Made by a program: the position numbers and the translations under genes
Assembly (NCBI GenBank): GCA_903834785.1
Contig: CAILKP010000010.1
Coordinates: forward strand, 1-55,819
Direction of reading: 5' to 3'
Source: an uncultured bacterium
Lineage (GTDB): Bacteria > Planctomycetota > Phycisphaerae > Phycisphaerales > UBA1924
Length of the DNA: 55,819 nt
Notes under the pieces: generated by a model
Seen by the model: only the letters and a program-made list of their open reading frames with translations
Told to the model about the DNA's origin: nothing
The model's database searches: none
Shown here: piece after piece, positions 8,634 through 19,333 of the stretch
Position numbering within the stretch: the first letter of the stretch is position 1
Layout of the letters: every line of letters begins with the position of its first letter

Positions 8634-8663
8634 TTGGATTCATGGCCTGCCAGACGCGATACT
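8634..8663 (+). promoter_or_regulatory. Possible promoter upstream of acnA
   Basis: TTGGAT (8634-8639) and GATACT (8658-8663) are separated by 18 bases, about 80 bases before the acnA start. This is the best match to a sigma70-type promoter in this gap. It is a weak prediction by eye only. Confidence 0.3.
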
Positions 8664-8742
8664 TGGATCGTTCGGATCAGGGAACATTGGTTTCCGGGTC
8701 CGGCGTGACGGGCTGATCATCTGATTACCAGGAGTTTTCATC

Positions 8743-11499
<2,757 letters not shown>

Positions 11500-11525
11500 G
11501 ACGGGTGAGTTGCTTGTGAAATGAA

Positions 11526-11564
11526 AACCGCGGGTGACCGGAATGTCGGTCACCCGCGGTTCGT
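11526..11564. terminator. Bidirectional terminator between acnA and the zinc-ribbon gene
   Basis: A perfect 15-bp stem (arms 11526-11540 and 11547-11561) with loop GAATGT. It has AAAA on its left side and T-rich sequence on its right side, so it can serve both converging genes. Confidence 0.8.
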
Positions 11565-11604
11565 TTGTGTCGGTGCGTGATGGATCGGCCGCGAGCGGCG
11601 TGGT

Positions 11605-11979
11605 TTAGAAGTCGAAGAGTTCTTTGAGAAGGGACTTCTTCTTGTACGGCTTGCCCTGCTGGCCCTGCTGGCCCCAGGGGGTCTGGTAGCCATATTTGCT
11701 GTCATCGTTGTCGCGGCGCGGGTCGTAGCCGGGGTACTGCTGCTGCTGCTGATAGGTCTGGGGCTGTTGGAAGGTCTGAGGCTGCTGGAAGGTCTGTGGC
11801 GGGGCCATGCCCGGGCCGCCGGGGGCTGAGCCTGACTCCTCGGCGACGGCTTTGGCGATGATCTTGTCGAGTTCACCACGGTCGAGCCACACGCCGCGGC
11901 AGGAGGGGCAGTAGTCCACTTCGACGCCGGCACGCTCGGACATGACCAATGTGGCAGAGGGGCAGACGGGGCATTTCAC
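11605..11979 (-). CDS. zf-TFIIB-type zinc-ribbon protein with Gln-rich tail
   Basis: 124 residues with a GTG start; AGGGAG lies about nine bases upstream. Residues 1-40 form a zf-TFIIB-like zinc ribbon: Cys3-x2-Cys6, Cys24-x2-Cys27 and the signature 'GVWLDRGELDKI'. The middle is low complexity, with tandem Q-T-F-Q-Q-P repeats and a run of five Gln. The C-terminal 'KPYKKKSLLKELFDF' recurs in this family as a basic/aromatic end. The biological role of such proteins is unknown; nucleic-acid or protein binding is usually assumed. It converges with acnA and diverges from the cysteine desulfurase gene. Confidence 0.8.
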   Translation of the reverse strand: MKCPVCPSATLVMSERAGVEVDYCPSCRGVWLDRGELDKIIAKAVAEESGSAPGGPGMAPPQTFQQPQTFQQPQTYQQQQQYPGYDPRRDNDDSKYGYQTPWGQQGQQGKPYKKKSLLKELFDF

Positions 11980-12123
11980 AGCTGAGACTCCCTGATGATG
12001 GTGCGGGGTGGTGGAGCGGTTCGGCGATGGTAAATGGCGAGAAGGCCCGACATCGGCGGGTTGGGTGAGCGAAATACTCTACTCCCCTTTTGGGGGGATG
12101 GTTCGGGCGGGCAACAATCTGGC

Positions 12124-13380
12124 GTGATCGATCTGGATAACAACGCGACGACCCGACCTGCGGCGGCTGTGATTGCCGGGATGGTGGAGGTGCTTCAGGG
12201 GGCGTGGCACAACCCGTCATCGGTGCATCGGGCGGGGCAGGATGCCAAGCGGCGGGTGGAGCTGGCGCGGGCGCAGGTTGCCGCGTTGATTGGGGCGGCG
12301 GCGAGGAACATCGTGTTTACCTCGGGCGGCACGGAGGCGATTGATCTGGCGATTCGCGGGGCGGTGGGGGCGGCGATGCGGGCGAGGCCGGGGCCCCAGT
12401 CGCGACCAATGAACCTGGTGACGACGCCGATTGAGCACTCAGCGGTGCGGGAGCTGGCGGAGGAGATGGACAAGGCGCAGCCGGGGCGGGAGCGGGTGGA
12501 GCGGCGGGTGTGTGCGGTGGCGCGGGATGGCACGGTGCGGGCGGCGGATGTGATCGGGCTGATTGATGACGACACGGCGGTGGTGAGCGTGCAGTGGTGC
12601 AACAACGAGACGGGGGCGGTGCAGCCGGTGGGCGAGATTGCGCGGGTGTGCCGCGAGCGCGGGGTGGCGTTTCACTGTGACGCGACGCAGTGGGTGGGCA
12701 AGATGCCGGCCCGGGTGGTGGCTGGGGCTGGCGGCAGCGCGGCGAGTGGCGGCGAGGATGAGTCGCTGTGTGAGGCGGACTTTGTGACGTTCTCGCCCCA
12801 CAAGTTTCATGGGCCCAAGGGTGTGGGTGTGCTGTACTGCAGGACCGGGGCGAGGTTTGTGCCGCAGTTGCAGGGGACGCAGGAGCTGGGCCGGCGGGGC
12901 GGGACTGAGAATGTGCCGGGGATTGTGGGGGCGGGGATAGCGTGCGAGCTGGCGGGGGCGTGGTTGGCGGAGGGGTCGGATGCCGCGGAGCGGCGGCGGC
13001 TGGCGGGGCTGCGCGACCGGTTCGAGCGGGCGGTGATTGAGGGTGTTGCGGCTGATGGTGCGCTGGCCGAGCGACCGGTGATCAACGGGCCGACTGATGG
13101 GCGGCGGCTGTGGAACGTGACGAACCTGGCATTTCCGACGCTGGAGGCCGAGGCGCTGCTGCTGGCACTCAGTGAGCGGGGGATCTGTGCCTCGGCGGGG
13201 GCGGCGTGCAGCTCGGGGTCGCTGGATCCGTCACCGGTGCTGCTGGCGATGGGAGTGGAGCCGCGGCTGGCGCATGGCTCGATCCGCTTCTCGCTTTCGC
13301 GGGATGCGGATGAGGCCGAGGTGATGGGATGCGTGCCGACGATTGTGCAGTGCGTGCGGCGGGTTGCGGCGAGCGGGTGA
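12124..13380 (+). CDS. Cysteine desulfurase (NifS/IscS type)
   Basis: 418 residues from GTG 12124, chosen because the family begins V/I-x-L-D-N-N-A-T-T; an upstream ATG (12034) would add 30 unlike residues. The enzyme uses PLP to take sulfur from cysteine for Fe-S clusters and other thio-cofactors. The PLP lysine is Lys227 in 'SPHKFHGPKG', and the sulfur-accepting Cys362 is in 'AACSSGSLDPS'. The mobile catalytic loop is of the longer IscS/NifS kind, not SufS. No scaffold or regulator gene is adjacent, so which Fe-S system it serves cannot be told here. Confidence 0.92.
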   Translation: MIDLDNNATTRPAAAVIAGMVEVLQGAWHNPSSVHRAGQDAKRRVELARAQVAALIGAAARNIVFTSGGTEAIDLAIRGAVGAAMRARPGPQSRPMNLVTTPIEHSAVRELAEEMDKAQPGRERVERRVCAVARDGTVRAADVIGLIDDDTAVVSVQWCNNETGAVQPVGEIARVCRERGVAFHCDATQWVGKMPARVVAGAGGSAASGGEDESLCEADFVTFSPHKFHGPKGVGVLYCRTGARFVPQLQGTQELGRRGGTENVPGIVGAGIACELAGAWLAEGSDAAERRRLAGLRDRFERAVIEGVAADGALAERPVINGPTDGRRLWNVTNLAFPTLEAEALLLALSERGICASAGAACSSGSLDPSPVLLAMGVEPRLAHGSIRFSLSRDADEAEVMGCVPTIVQCVRRVAASG

Positions 13381-13412
13381 GGGAGTGGGTCGCAGCTTGG
13401 GGCTGAGCCTGC

Positions 13413-13814
13413 TTACGGGGCTTCCCAGACCTTGCGCTGCTCGGAGTCGTAGACGGTGACGGCGGGCTTGCCGCCGGCGCTGACGCCCAGGAAGACACGC
13501 TGTGCGCCGTCGCTGTCGGCCAGGCCGATGCGCGAGGCGTCGCGGGTGGCGCCCAGGAAGACGCGGGTGTTGCCGTGCTGGTCGGCCAAGCGGATGGACG
13601 GGCCGTCGTTACTCAGGGAGGTTTCCAGTGCGACGGTGCCGTCCTCATCGAGGAGGGCGAGCCGGGGGCCGGAGCGGGTCATCTCGAGCACGGCGCGGAG
13701 GCGGCCGGACTTGTCAACCAGGCGGAACTCGGAGGCCTCGACGGCCTTGACGCGGATCTCGGCGACTTGGCGCTCGAGGGCGTCGATGCGGGAGGAGAGC
13801 TTCTTCTTGGCCAT
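13413..13814 (-). CDS. Conserved hypothetical protein with repeated 'LxDxxGxxR' strands
   Basis: 133 residues from the ATG at 13814 (M-A-K-K-K-L-S-S-R). The N terminus (about 5-30) is a short coiled coil, 'IDALERQVAEIRVKAVEA'. The rest has four or five repeats like 'RLVDKSGRLRAVLEM', 'IRLADQHGNTRVFLG' and 'IGLADSDGAQRVFLG', suggesting a small beta-solenoid or beta-sandwich. No signal peptide. It lies 25 bases downstream of prfB on the same strand, so it is probably cotranscribed. Function unknown. Confidence 0.7.
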   Translation of the reverse strand: MAKKKLSSRIDALERQVAEIRVKAVEASEFRLVDKSGRLRAVLEMTRSGPRLALLDEDGTVALETSLSNDGPSIRLADQHGNTRVFLGATRDASRIGLADSDGAQRVFLGVSAGGKPAVTVYDSEQRKVWEAP

Positions 13815-13839
13815 GGCGGGCTCGTTTCTGCTGGTTGTG

Positions 13840-14989
13840 TTACCGCTGGGCGGCTGCCGCGGCGCGGTCGGCTTCTTCACGGCGACGGCGCTGAAGCTCG
13901 GCATCGATGAAGGGCTGGATGTGACCGGCGAGGACCTTGTCGATGTCGCGGTCCTCGTAGTCGGTGCGGTGGTCTTTGACGCGGGAGTCGTAGACCACGT
14001 AGGAGCGGATCTGGGCGCCCCAGCCGGTGTCCATGCTGCCGCCCTTGGCCGCGTTAATTTCCTTCTCGCGTTTCTCTTCGGCGAGCTGCTCGAGCTTGGC
14101 CTGGATGATGCGGAGGCACTGGGCGCGGTTCTGGGGCTGATCGCGGAAGGTGTTGGCGACGACGGTGATTCCTGTGGGCTTGTGCGTCATGCGGATGGCG
14201 GTGGCCACCTTGTTGACGTTCTGGCCGCCGGGGCCGGAGGCGCGGACGAAGGGGACGACGTCGAGGTCGCGGTCGGGGATGTCGATCTTGACGTCCTCAA
14301 ACTCGGGCGTGACTTCGACGGTGGCGAAGGAGGTCTGGCGCTTGCCCTGGGCGTTGAAGGGGCTGACGCGGGCGAGGCGGTGGGTACCGCGCTCGCACTT
14401 GAGGTAGCCGAAGGCGTAGGGGCCCTTGACGCTGAGGGTGACTGAGTCGATGCCGACTTCGGAGCCGAAGCCGCGCTCGACTTCCTCGATGGCGAAGCCG
14501 GCACGCTCGAGGTAGTTGAGGTACATGCGGAACAGCATCTCGGCCCAGTCGTTGGCCTCGGTGCCGCCGTCACCGGCGGAGATGGTGATGAAGCAGTTGC
14601 GCAGGTCGTGCTTGCCGGACAGGAGCGACTGCTGCTCGATCCTGTTCATCTGCTCGGTGAGCTTGAACAAGATGGCATCGGCCTCGCCGAGCAGTTCGCG
14701 GTCGGGCTGGCTGGCGGTGCCGGCTTCCTTGGCCATTTCGAAGGCGGTGCGGGCCTCATCGAGCGCGGCCTTGGCCTCGTCGATGGGGTCGATCTGGCGG
14801 CTGATGTTCTTGATCTGGGAGACGACTTTGTTGGCTTCGACCTGGTTGGTCCAGAAGTCTTCGCCGTTTTGTCGTGCCTGCAGGTCTGCCCGCTGCTTGA
14901 ACTTCAGATCGTAGTTAAAGCGAGTCGCGGATCGTTAAGATCCGCGCCTCGATGTCGTTGATGATGGGCTGATGGGAGTCGAAATGCAT
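13840..14989 (-). CDS. prfB: Peptide chain release factor 2, read through a +1 programmed frameshift
   Basis: RF2 releases finished peptides at UGA and UAA codons. The first part is 24 codons from ATG 14989 to a CTT at 14920-14918, followed in frame by TAA (14917-14915). After a +1 shift, translation resumes at AAC (14916-14914) and runs to 13840, giving 382 residues; 'SLNYDLKFKQRA' across the join matches the family ('YLDYDAKKERL' in E. coli). The stop-codon-reading S-P-F motif is at residues 209-211 and the catalytic G-G-Q at 254-256, both four residues later than in E. coli. The downstream-only ATG at 14736 would remove domain 1 and is rejected. The recoding stop is UAA, not the usual UGA. 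Confidence 0.93.
14914..14946 (-). promoter_or_regulatory. prfB programmed frameshift site CTT-TAA-C with upstream hairpin
   Basis: On the minus strand the slip site reads CTTTAAC. There is no Shine-Dalgarno-like AGGGGG three bases before CTT as in E. coli. An 8-bp perfect hairpin (arms CGCGGATC and GATCCGCG, loop TTAAC; 14926-14946) ends five bases before the slip codon. The frameshift is inferred from the protein alignment on both sides of the stop. Whether the hairpin helps is speculation. Confidence 0.8.
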
Positions 14990-15026
14990 GGTCGATGATA
15001 GGGTGGCGCGGGCGGATGTTCTTGAG

Positions 15027-17141
15027 TCAGTCCTGGACGTAAACCCGCACGGGATTGGGGCCGTCGCGGGCGGGCTGCTCATAACCGAGGCGGAAGCCGC
15101 TGCCGGGGGCGGCGAGGGTGAGATCCTCCGTCGAGCCGGTGTAGCAGAGGACCATGAGGGGGCGGCCGGCGGCGCGGGCGCGGATGGTGGCGAGCCAGGA
15201 TGCGGCGTTCTCGGCACCGGCGGTGAGGGTGCGGGTCTGGTCCTGCCAGAGTTCGCGGCGGGCGGGAGTGTGGTACTCGACGGCGAAGCGGAAGGTGGGA
15301 TCGTGCAGGAGGCCTTGAAGCTCGGCGACGGTGGTGACCAGCAAGCCGGCGCGGCCGCGGGTGGCGTTATCTGGCATGTGCTGGAATATCCAGCAGCGGG
15401 TGGCGGGAGATGGGCTGCGGGCGTCCTGCCGGTAGCTTTCGTGGAGCAGGGCCCACATGCGGTCAGCGGAGAGGACGCTGGCGGAGGAATCGGCCAGGAG
15501 CGGGGAGAGCCGACGGACGGTGTGCTGCCAGAAGAGGATGCTGCCCCAGAACTGAAGGCCGGCGAGGGCGAGGAGGAAGCCGGTGAGGAGTGGACGGCGG
15601 GAGGAGGTGCTCGTTTTGCTCGCGGAGTTACTCGCCGGGTCGCTGGATGCGATGGTGCTGAGCAGCACGGCCAGTGCCGCGGCGGCGACGGGAGCGAGCC
15701 AGAGGGTGTAGCGCGACCAGTGGTGGTGGGGGAGGGCCATTGCCGCGGCGAGGGAGAAGCCGCAGAGCAGGCCGAGGGAAGTCCAGTGCGGGAGCGGGGC
15801 CGATGGCTGGGAGCGGTTGGGACGAAGGTGCGCGAGTGAGGCGGCCAGTGCGGCGAGGGTGAAGATGACGGTGATGGGGAGGAGCAGCAGCGGCCAGGCG
15901 GGGCCGAAGCCGCTGGGCTGCTGCGGGCCGAGTGGGTGGGTCCAGTCGATCCAGAAGATGCGGTATCGGTCGGCCCAGGCCATGGCGGATTCGCCGGAGA
16001 TCATCTCGCGGCTGAGCGGGCCATCGAAGATTGTGTGGCCGAGGAGTTCGAGTTTGTAGGGATAGACCGGTGTGCCGTATTGCAGCCAGGTCTGGATGTA
16101 CGGCGGGCTGGTGGCCAGGGCGACGGCGATGCCCCAGAGCACAAGTGAGAGCAGCGGCCGTCCGGCGGAGCGGAGCGTGGGGGCGTGCAGCAGCGTGATG
16201 GCGATGCGGAGGGTGCCGACGAGGCCGATCATGGCGATGGGCAGGAACTTCATCCACATGGCCAGGATGAGCATGGCGGCGGCGAGGATGGCATCGAACC
16301 CGGGCCAGTGCGCGGCGGCTGCGGTGGATGCGGTGGCAGGGGAGTCGGCGTCGTTGCGGCGGGGAAGCGCCAGGGCCATGGCGGCGGCGATGAGGCCGGT
16401 GGTGTGCAGGTCGATCTGCTTGATGGTGGCCAGCAGGCCGAACATGGGCAGCGTGGGCACGAGCAGCGCGCAGCAGGTGGCGATGGCGGAGGTGGCGCCG
16501 CCGCGGCGGGCCATGATGTAACCGGCCAGGCAGGTCATGGCGCCGAACCACGAGGCGACGAGGTCGAAGCCGGCATCGGTGCCGGAGACGGAGAGCGTCC
16601 AGAACCACAGGAGTGCTGAGGAGCGCGGATAGGAGTCGGCGTAGGAGAGTTCGGTGTAGACGGTGCCGAGTTGGCCATCCTGCCAGGGCTGCAGGGCCTG
16701 GGGCAGGTGATAGCCGGCGGCATCCTGCTCGAAGGGAACGGTCCAGAGGCCCCAGAGCGAGGCGGCCAGAAGCGCGATGAGGCCGAGGGTGATGACCAGA
16801 CGCTCGGAGCCGGATTGGGACGCGCGGATTGAGGTGATGCGGGTGCGGAGTTCGGTCCAGGCTTCTGCCAGTGTGCGTCGGTGGCGGAAGCACCAGGCGG
16901 TGGCGGCGAGTGTTATGGCAATGTGAAGGTGAGGCAGCCAGTCGAGCGGACGGGGGATGGGCAGACGGGTGAGGAGGAAGACCTCACCAAGGACGGCGAG
17001 CGGGACGGCCAGGAGGAGGGCGAGCAGCCGCTCCGACAGGCAGGCGTGGTGGCGGAGGCGGTATGCGGCGAGGAGCCCTGCCGCGGTGAGGGGGAGGGTG
17101 AGCAGGCCGAGCCACAGGAGTTGGAGGGCGACTTGGGGCAA
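15027..17141 (-). CDS. Large multi-pass membrane protein, GT-C glycosyltransferase-like
   Basis: 704 residues; the first plausible start is TTG at 17141 (M-P-Q-V-A-L-Q-L-L-W), with no strong ribosome site. About a dozen hydrophobic segments cover residues 1-560, and a soluble C-terminal part of about 140 residues follows. The stretch 'PFEQDAAGYHLPQALQPW' in the first large extracytoplasmic loop resembles the acidic catalytic loop of GT-C (PMT/ArnT-like) enzymes that use polyprenyl-phosphate sugars. Assignment rests on topology and that motif only. It runs just upstream of prfB in the same direction (37-base gap). Confidence 0.6.
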   Translation of the reverse strand: MPQVALQLLWLGLLTLPLTAAGLLAAYRLRHHACLSERLLALLLAVPLAVLGEVFLLTRLPIPRPLDWLPHLHIAITLAATAWCFRHRRTLAEAWTELRTRITSIRASQSGSERLVITLGLIALLAASLWGLWTVPFEQDAAGYHLPQALQPWQDGQLGTVYTELSYADSYPRSSALLWFWTLSVSGTDAGFDLVASWFGAMTCLAGYIMARRGGATSAIATCCALLVPTLPMFGLLATIKQIDLHTTGLIAAAMALALPRRNDADSPATASTAAAAHWPGFDAILAAAMLILAMWMKFLPIAMIGLVGTLRIAITLLHAPTLRSAGRPLLSLVLWGIAVALATSPPYIQTWLQYGTPVYPYKLELLGHTIFDGPLSREMISGESAMAWADRYRIFWIDWTHPLGPQQPSGFGPAWPLLLLPITVIFTLAALAASLAHLRPNRSQPSAPLPHWTSLGLLCGFSLAAAMALPHHHWSRYTLWLAPVAAAALAVLLSTIASSDPASNSASKTSTSSRRPLLTGFLLALAGLQFWGSILFWQHTVRRLSPLLADSSASVLSADRMWALLHESYRQDARSPSPATRCWIFQHMPDNATRGRAGLLVTTVAELQGLLHDPTFRFAVEYHTPARRELWQDQTRTLTAGAENAASWLATIRARAAGRPLMVLCYTGSTEDLTLAAPGSGFRLGYEQPARDGPNPVRVYVQD

Positions 17142-17372
17142 GGCGGTATTGTGGCCGGGTGGGAGGGGGTGAGCGGGAGGAGGCGGGACCAGAGAGGCGG
17201 GGAGTGAGCGTGGGGGGTAGCGCAGTTATTGCGCCTTAGGGTGATGGGGGTGGGGGCTATCCACAGGTGGTCCCCGGGGACTGGCAGGTGGTGGTCGGTG
17301 CAGGGGGGTGTGTGGTGGTGTCGGCTGGAATCTCGCACGGTCCGAAATCTGGATATCCGAAATCCCGATAGC

Positions 17373-18092
17373 ATGGTGAACATGGCCTCTGCCACCGCGA
17401 AACCTGTTGCGATTGCCGCCCTTGTGCTGGCGGTTTGGTTTGGCACGTACTGGCTGTACGAGCCGAGCAGCAAGCACACGCGGATTACGTTCGGGCTGCC
17501 GCCGTCACCGGCTGCCGCGGCGGTAGCGACGGAACCTGCGCCGGAGCTTGGGGCGGGTGATGGGGTGGCCGTGCCGGTGGAGGTGGGCAGAACCCAGCCG
17601 CAGTCGGGCGGGGTGAGCACCGGGGCGATGACGGACAGTGGCACTGCCGCCCGTGAGGTGGTGGTGCCGCCGGAGTTCACGACGTACACGGTGCAGAAGG
17701 GCGATGGCTCGTTTGAGGCGATTGCGCGGCGGCTTGGCGGCGGGGCGAAGCTTGCGGAGGCGATCAAGCGTTCGAACGCGTTTGTTTCGCCCAATAAGCT
17801 GATTCCGGGTCGGACGCAACTGCGGATTCCGGTGGATCCGGACAATATTGACGGCAAGGTGGTGCGGACGACGCCGGAGGCCGTGCCGAGCGCAGGGGGA
17901 ACCCCGGGTGCGGAGCCGGGCGATGAGCGGACGCACACGGTGGCGGCGGGCGAGACGCTGTCGGGCATTGCTTCGAAGTACTACAAGTCGTCGGCATCGT
18001 GGAAGCTGATCTTTGATGCCAACCGCGACAAGCTGGACAAGCCGGAGCGGGTGAAGGTGGGTATGGTGCTTCGCATACCCAAGGCGGGCTGA
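17373..18092 (+). CDS. Membrane-anchored protein with two LysM domains
   Basis: 239 residues from ATG 17373; ATG 17382 is an equally possible start. A single transmembrane helix (about 11-29) is followed by a Pro/Ala-rich linker (40-100) and two LysM domains: 'YTVQKGDGSFEAIARRLG' (about 105-153) and 'HTVAAGETLSGIASKYYK' (about 187-237). LysM binds GlcNAc-containing glycans such as peptidoglycan, so this probably tethers to or senses the wall from the inner membrane. No catalytic domain is present. It is divergent from the GT-C-like gene. Confidence 0.85.
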   Translation: MVNMASATAKPVAIAALVLAVWFGTYWLYEPSSKHTRITFGLPPSPAAAAVATEPAPELGAGDGVAVPVEVGRTQPQSGGVSTGAMTDSGTAAREVVVPPEFTTYTVQKGDGSFEAIARRLGGGAKLAEAIKRSNAFVSPNKLIPGRTQLRIPVDPDNIDGKVVRTTPEAVPSAGGTPGAEPGDERTHTVAAGETLSGIASKYYKSSASWKLIFDANRDKLDKPERVKVGMVLRIPKAG

Positions 18093-18263
18093 TTGGGGTT
18101 GCGCTGTGCGGGTTGCTGCTTCAAGGCTCCGAACGAATCGGCCGATTCAATCCCCGGATTTGTTGGTTGTTCTGTCGCGGAATCCCGTTGACCGGGCAAT
18201 GATCGAACTCACGCGGGCCGTGCATGCTCGCGTCCACCAGTCGGTTTATCTGGAAGCTTTCTC

Positions 18264-19241
18264 GTGCCAAAGACCATCAAGCGGATTCTCGTCACCGGCG
18301 GCGCCGGGTTCCTGGGCTCGCACCTCTGCGAGCGATTGGTTGACCAGGGGCACGATGTGATCTGCGTGGACAACTTTTTTACCAGCCAGAAGTCCAACGT
18401 GCAGCACCTGCTGGGCAAGCCGAACTTCGAGCTGATCCGGCATGATGTGACGCACCCGCTGTGGCTGGAGGTTGATGAGATCTACAACGCGGCGTGCCCT
18501 GCGGCGCCCGGGCACTATCAGTTCAATCCGATCAAGACGATGAAGACGTCGGTGATCGGTGCGACGAACGTGCTGGGCATGGCCAAGCGGTGCCGGGCGA
18601 AGGTGCTGCAGTTCTCCACAAGCGAGGTGTACGGCGACCCTGAGGTGCACCCGCAGCCGGAGAGCTACGTGGGGCATGTGAACCCGATCGGCCCGCGCGC
18701 GTGCTACGACGAGGGCAAGCGGGCGGCTGAGACGCTGTTCTTTGACTATCACCGGTCCAACAAGGTGAACATCCGGGTGATCCGGATCTTCAACACCTAC
18801 GGGCCGCGGATGCACCCGTTTGACGGGCGCGTGGTGAGCAACTTCATCCGGCAGGCGATCCGCGGGGAGGACATCACGATCTTCGGCGATGGCCAGCAGA
18901 CGCGTTCGTTCTGCTATGTCGATGACCTGATCAACGGCATCATGGCGATGATGAACGGGCCGGATGAGTTCATCGGCCCGGTGAACCTGGGCAACCCCGG
19001 CGAGTTCACCATCAAGCAGCTGGCCGAGCTGGTTATTGAGCTGACGGGCACCAAGAGCAAGCTGGTGATGAAGCCGGCGACGCCGGACGACCCCAAGCAG
19101 CGCAAGCCGGTGATTGAGCTGGCCAAGAGCAAGCTCGGCTGGGAGCCGAAGGTGCCGCTGCGTGAGGGGCTGCAGAAGACGATCGATTACTTCAAGTCGG
19201 TGGACATGAGCAAGTTCCGGGCTCCGACACCGAACTATTGA
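18264..19241 (+). CDS. UDP-glucuronate decarboxylase (UDP-xylose synthase) of the SDR family
   Basis: 325 residues with a GTG start; GGAAG lies eight bases upstream. It is an extended short-chain dehydrogenase with the NAD-binding '[15 protein letters not shown]', the catalytic Tyr148-x3-Lys152 in 'CYDEGKR', and '[12 protein letters not shown]'. The block '[19 protein letters not shown]' is characteristic of the UDP-glucuronate decarboxylase subgroup, which makes UDP-xylose, over other NDP-sugar epimerases. Likely role: sugar-nucleotide supply for surface polysaccharide or glycoprotein. It converges with dockerin copy 2 and shares its terminator. Confidence 0.88.
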   Translation: MPKTIKRILVTGGAGFLGSHLCERLVDQGHDVICVDNFFTSQKSNVQHLLGKPNFELIRHDVTHPLWLEVDEIYNAACPAAPGHYQFNPIKTMKTSVIGATNVLGMAKRCRAKVLQFSTSEVYGDPEVHPQPESYVGHVNPIGPRACYDEGKRAAETLFFDYHRSNKVNIRVIRIFNTYGPRMHPFDGRVVSNFIRQAIRGEDITIFGDGQQTRSFCYVDDLINGIMAMMNGPDEFIGPVNLGNPGEFTIKQLAELVIELTGTKSKLVMKPATPDDPKQRKPVIELAKSKLGWEPKVPLREGLQKTIDYFKSVDMSKFRAPTPNY

Positions 19242-19266
19242 GCCCGTCGAGTTTGACACTGAACAC

Positions 19267-19303
19267 AAAGGCCCCGCTGCGGAACACCGCAGCGGGGCCT
19301 TTT
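19267..19303. terminator. Bidirectional terminator between UXS and dockerin copy 2
   Basis: A perfect 16-bp stem (arms 19267-19282 and 19287-19302) with loop AACA. A AAA run on the left and TTTT on the right let it work in both directions. Confidence 0.85.
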
Positions 19304-19333
19304 CTGTTGGTTGAGGTGTGGAGGGAGAGGAGG

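Noticed and set aside
14915..14917. In-frame TAA in prfB as a disabling mutation
   Set aside because: The position after CTT, near codon 25, and the seamless +1 continuation match the known RF2 recoding site.
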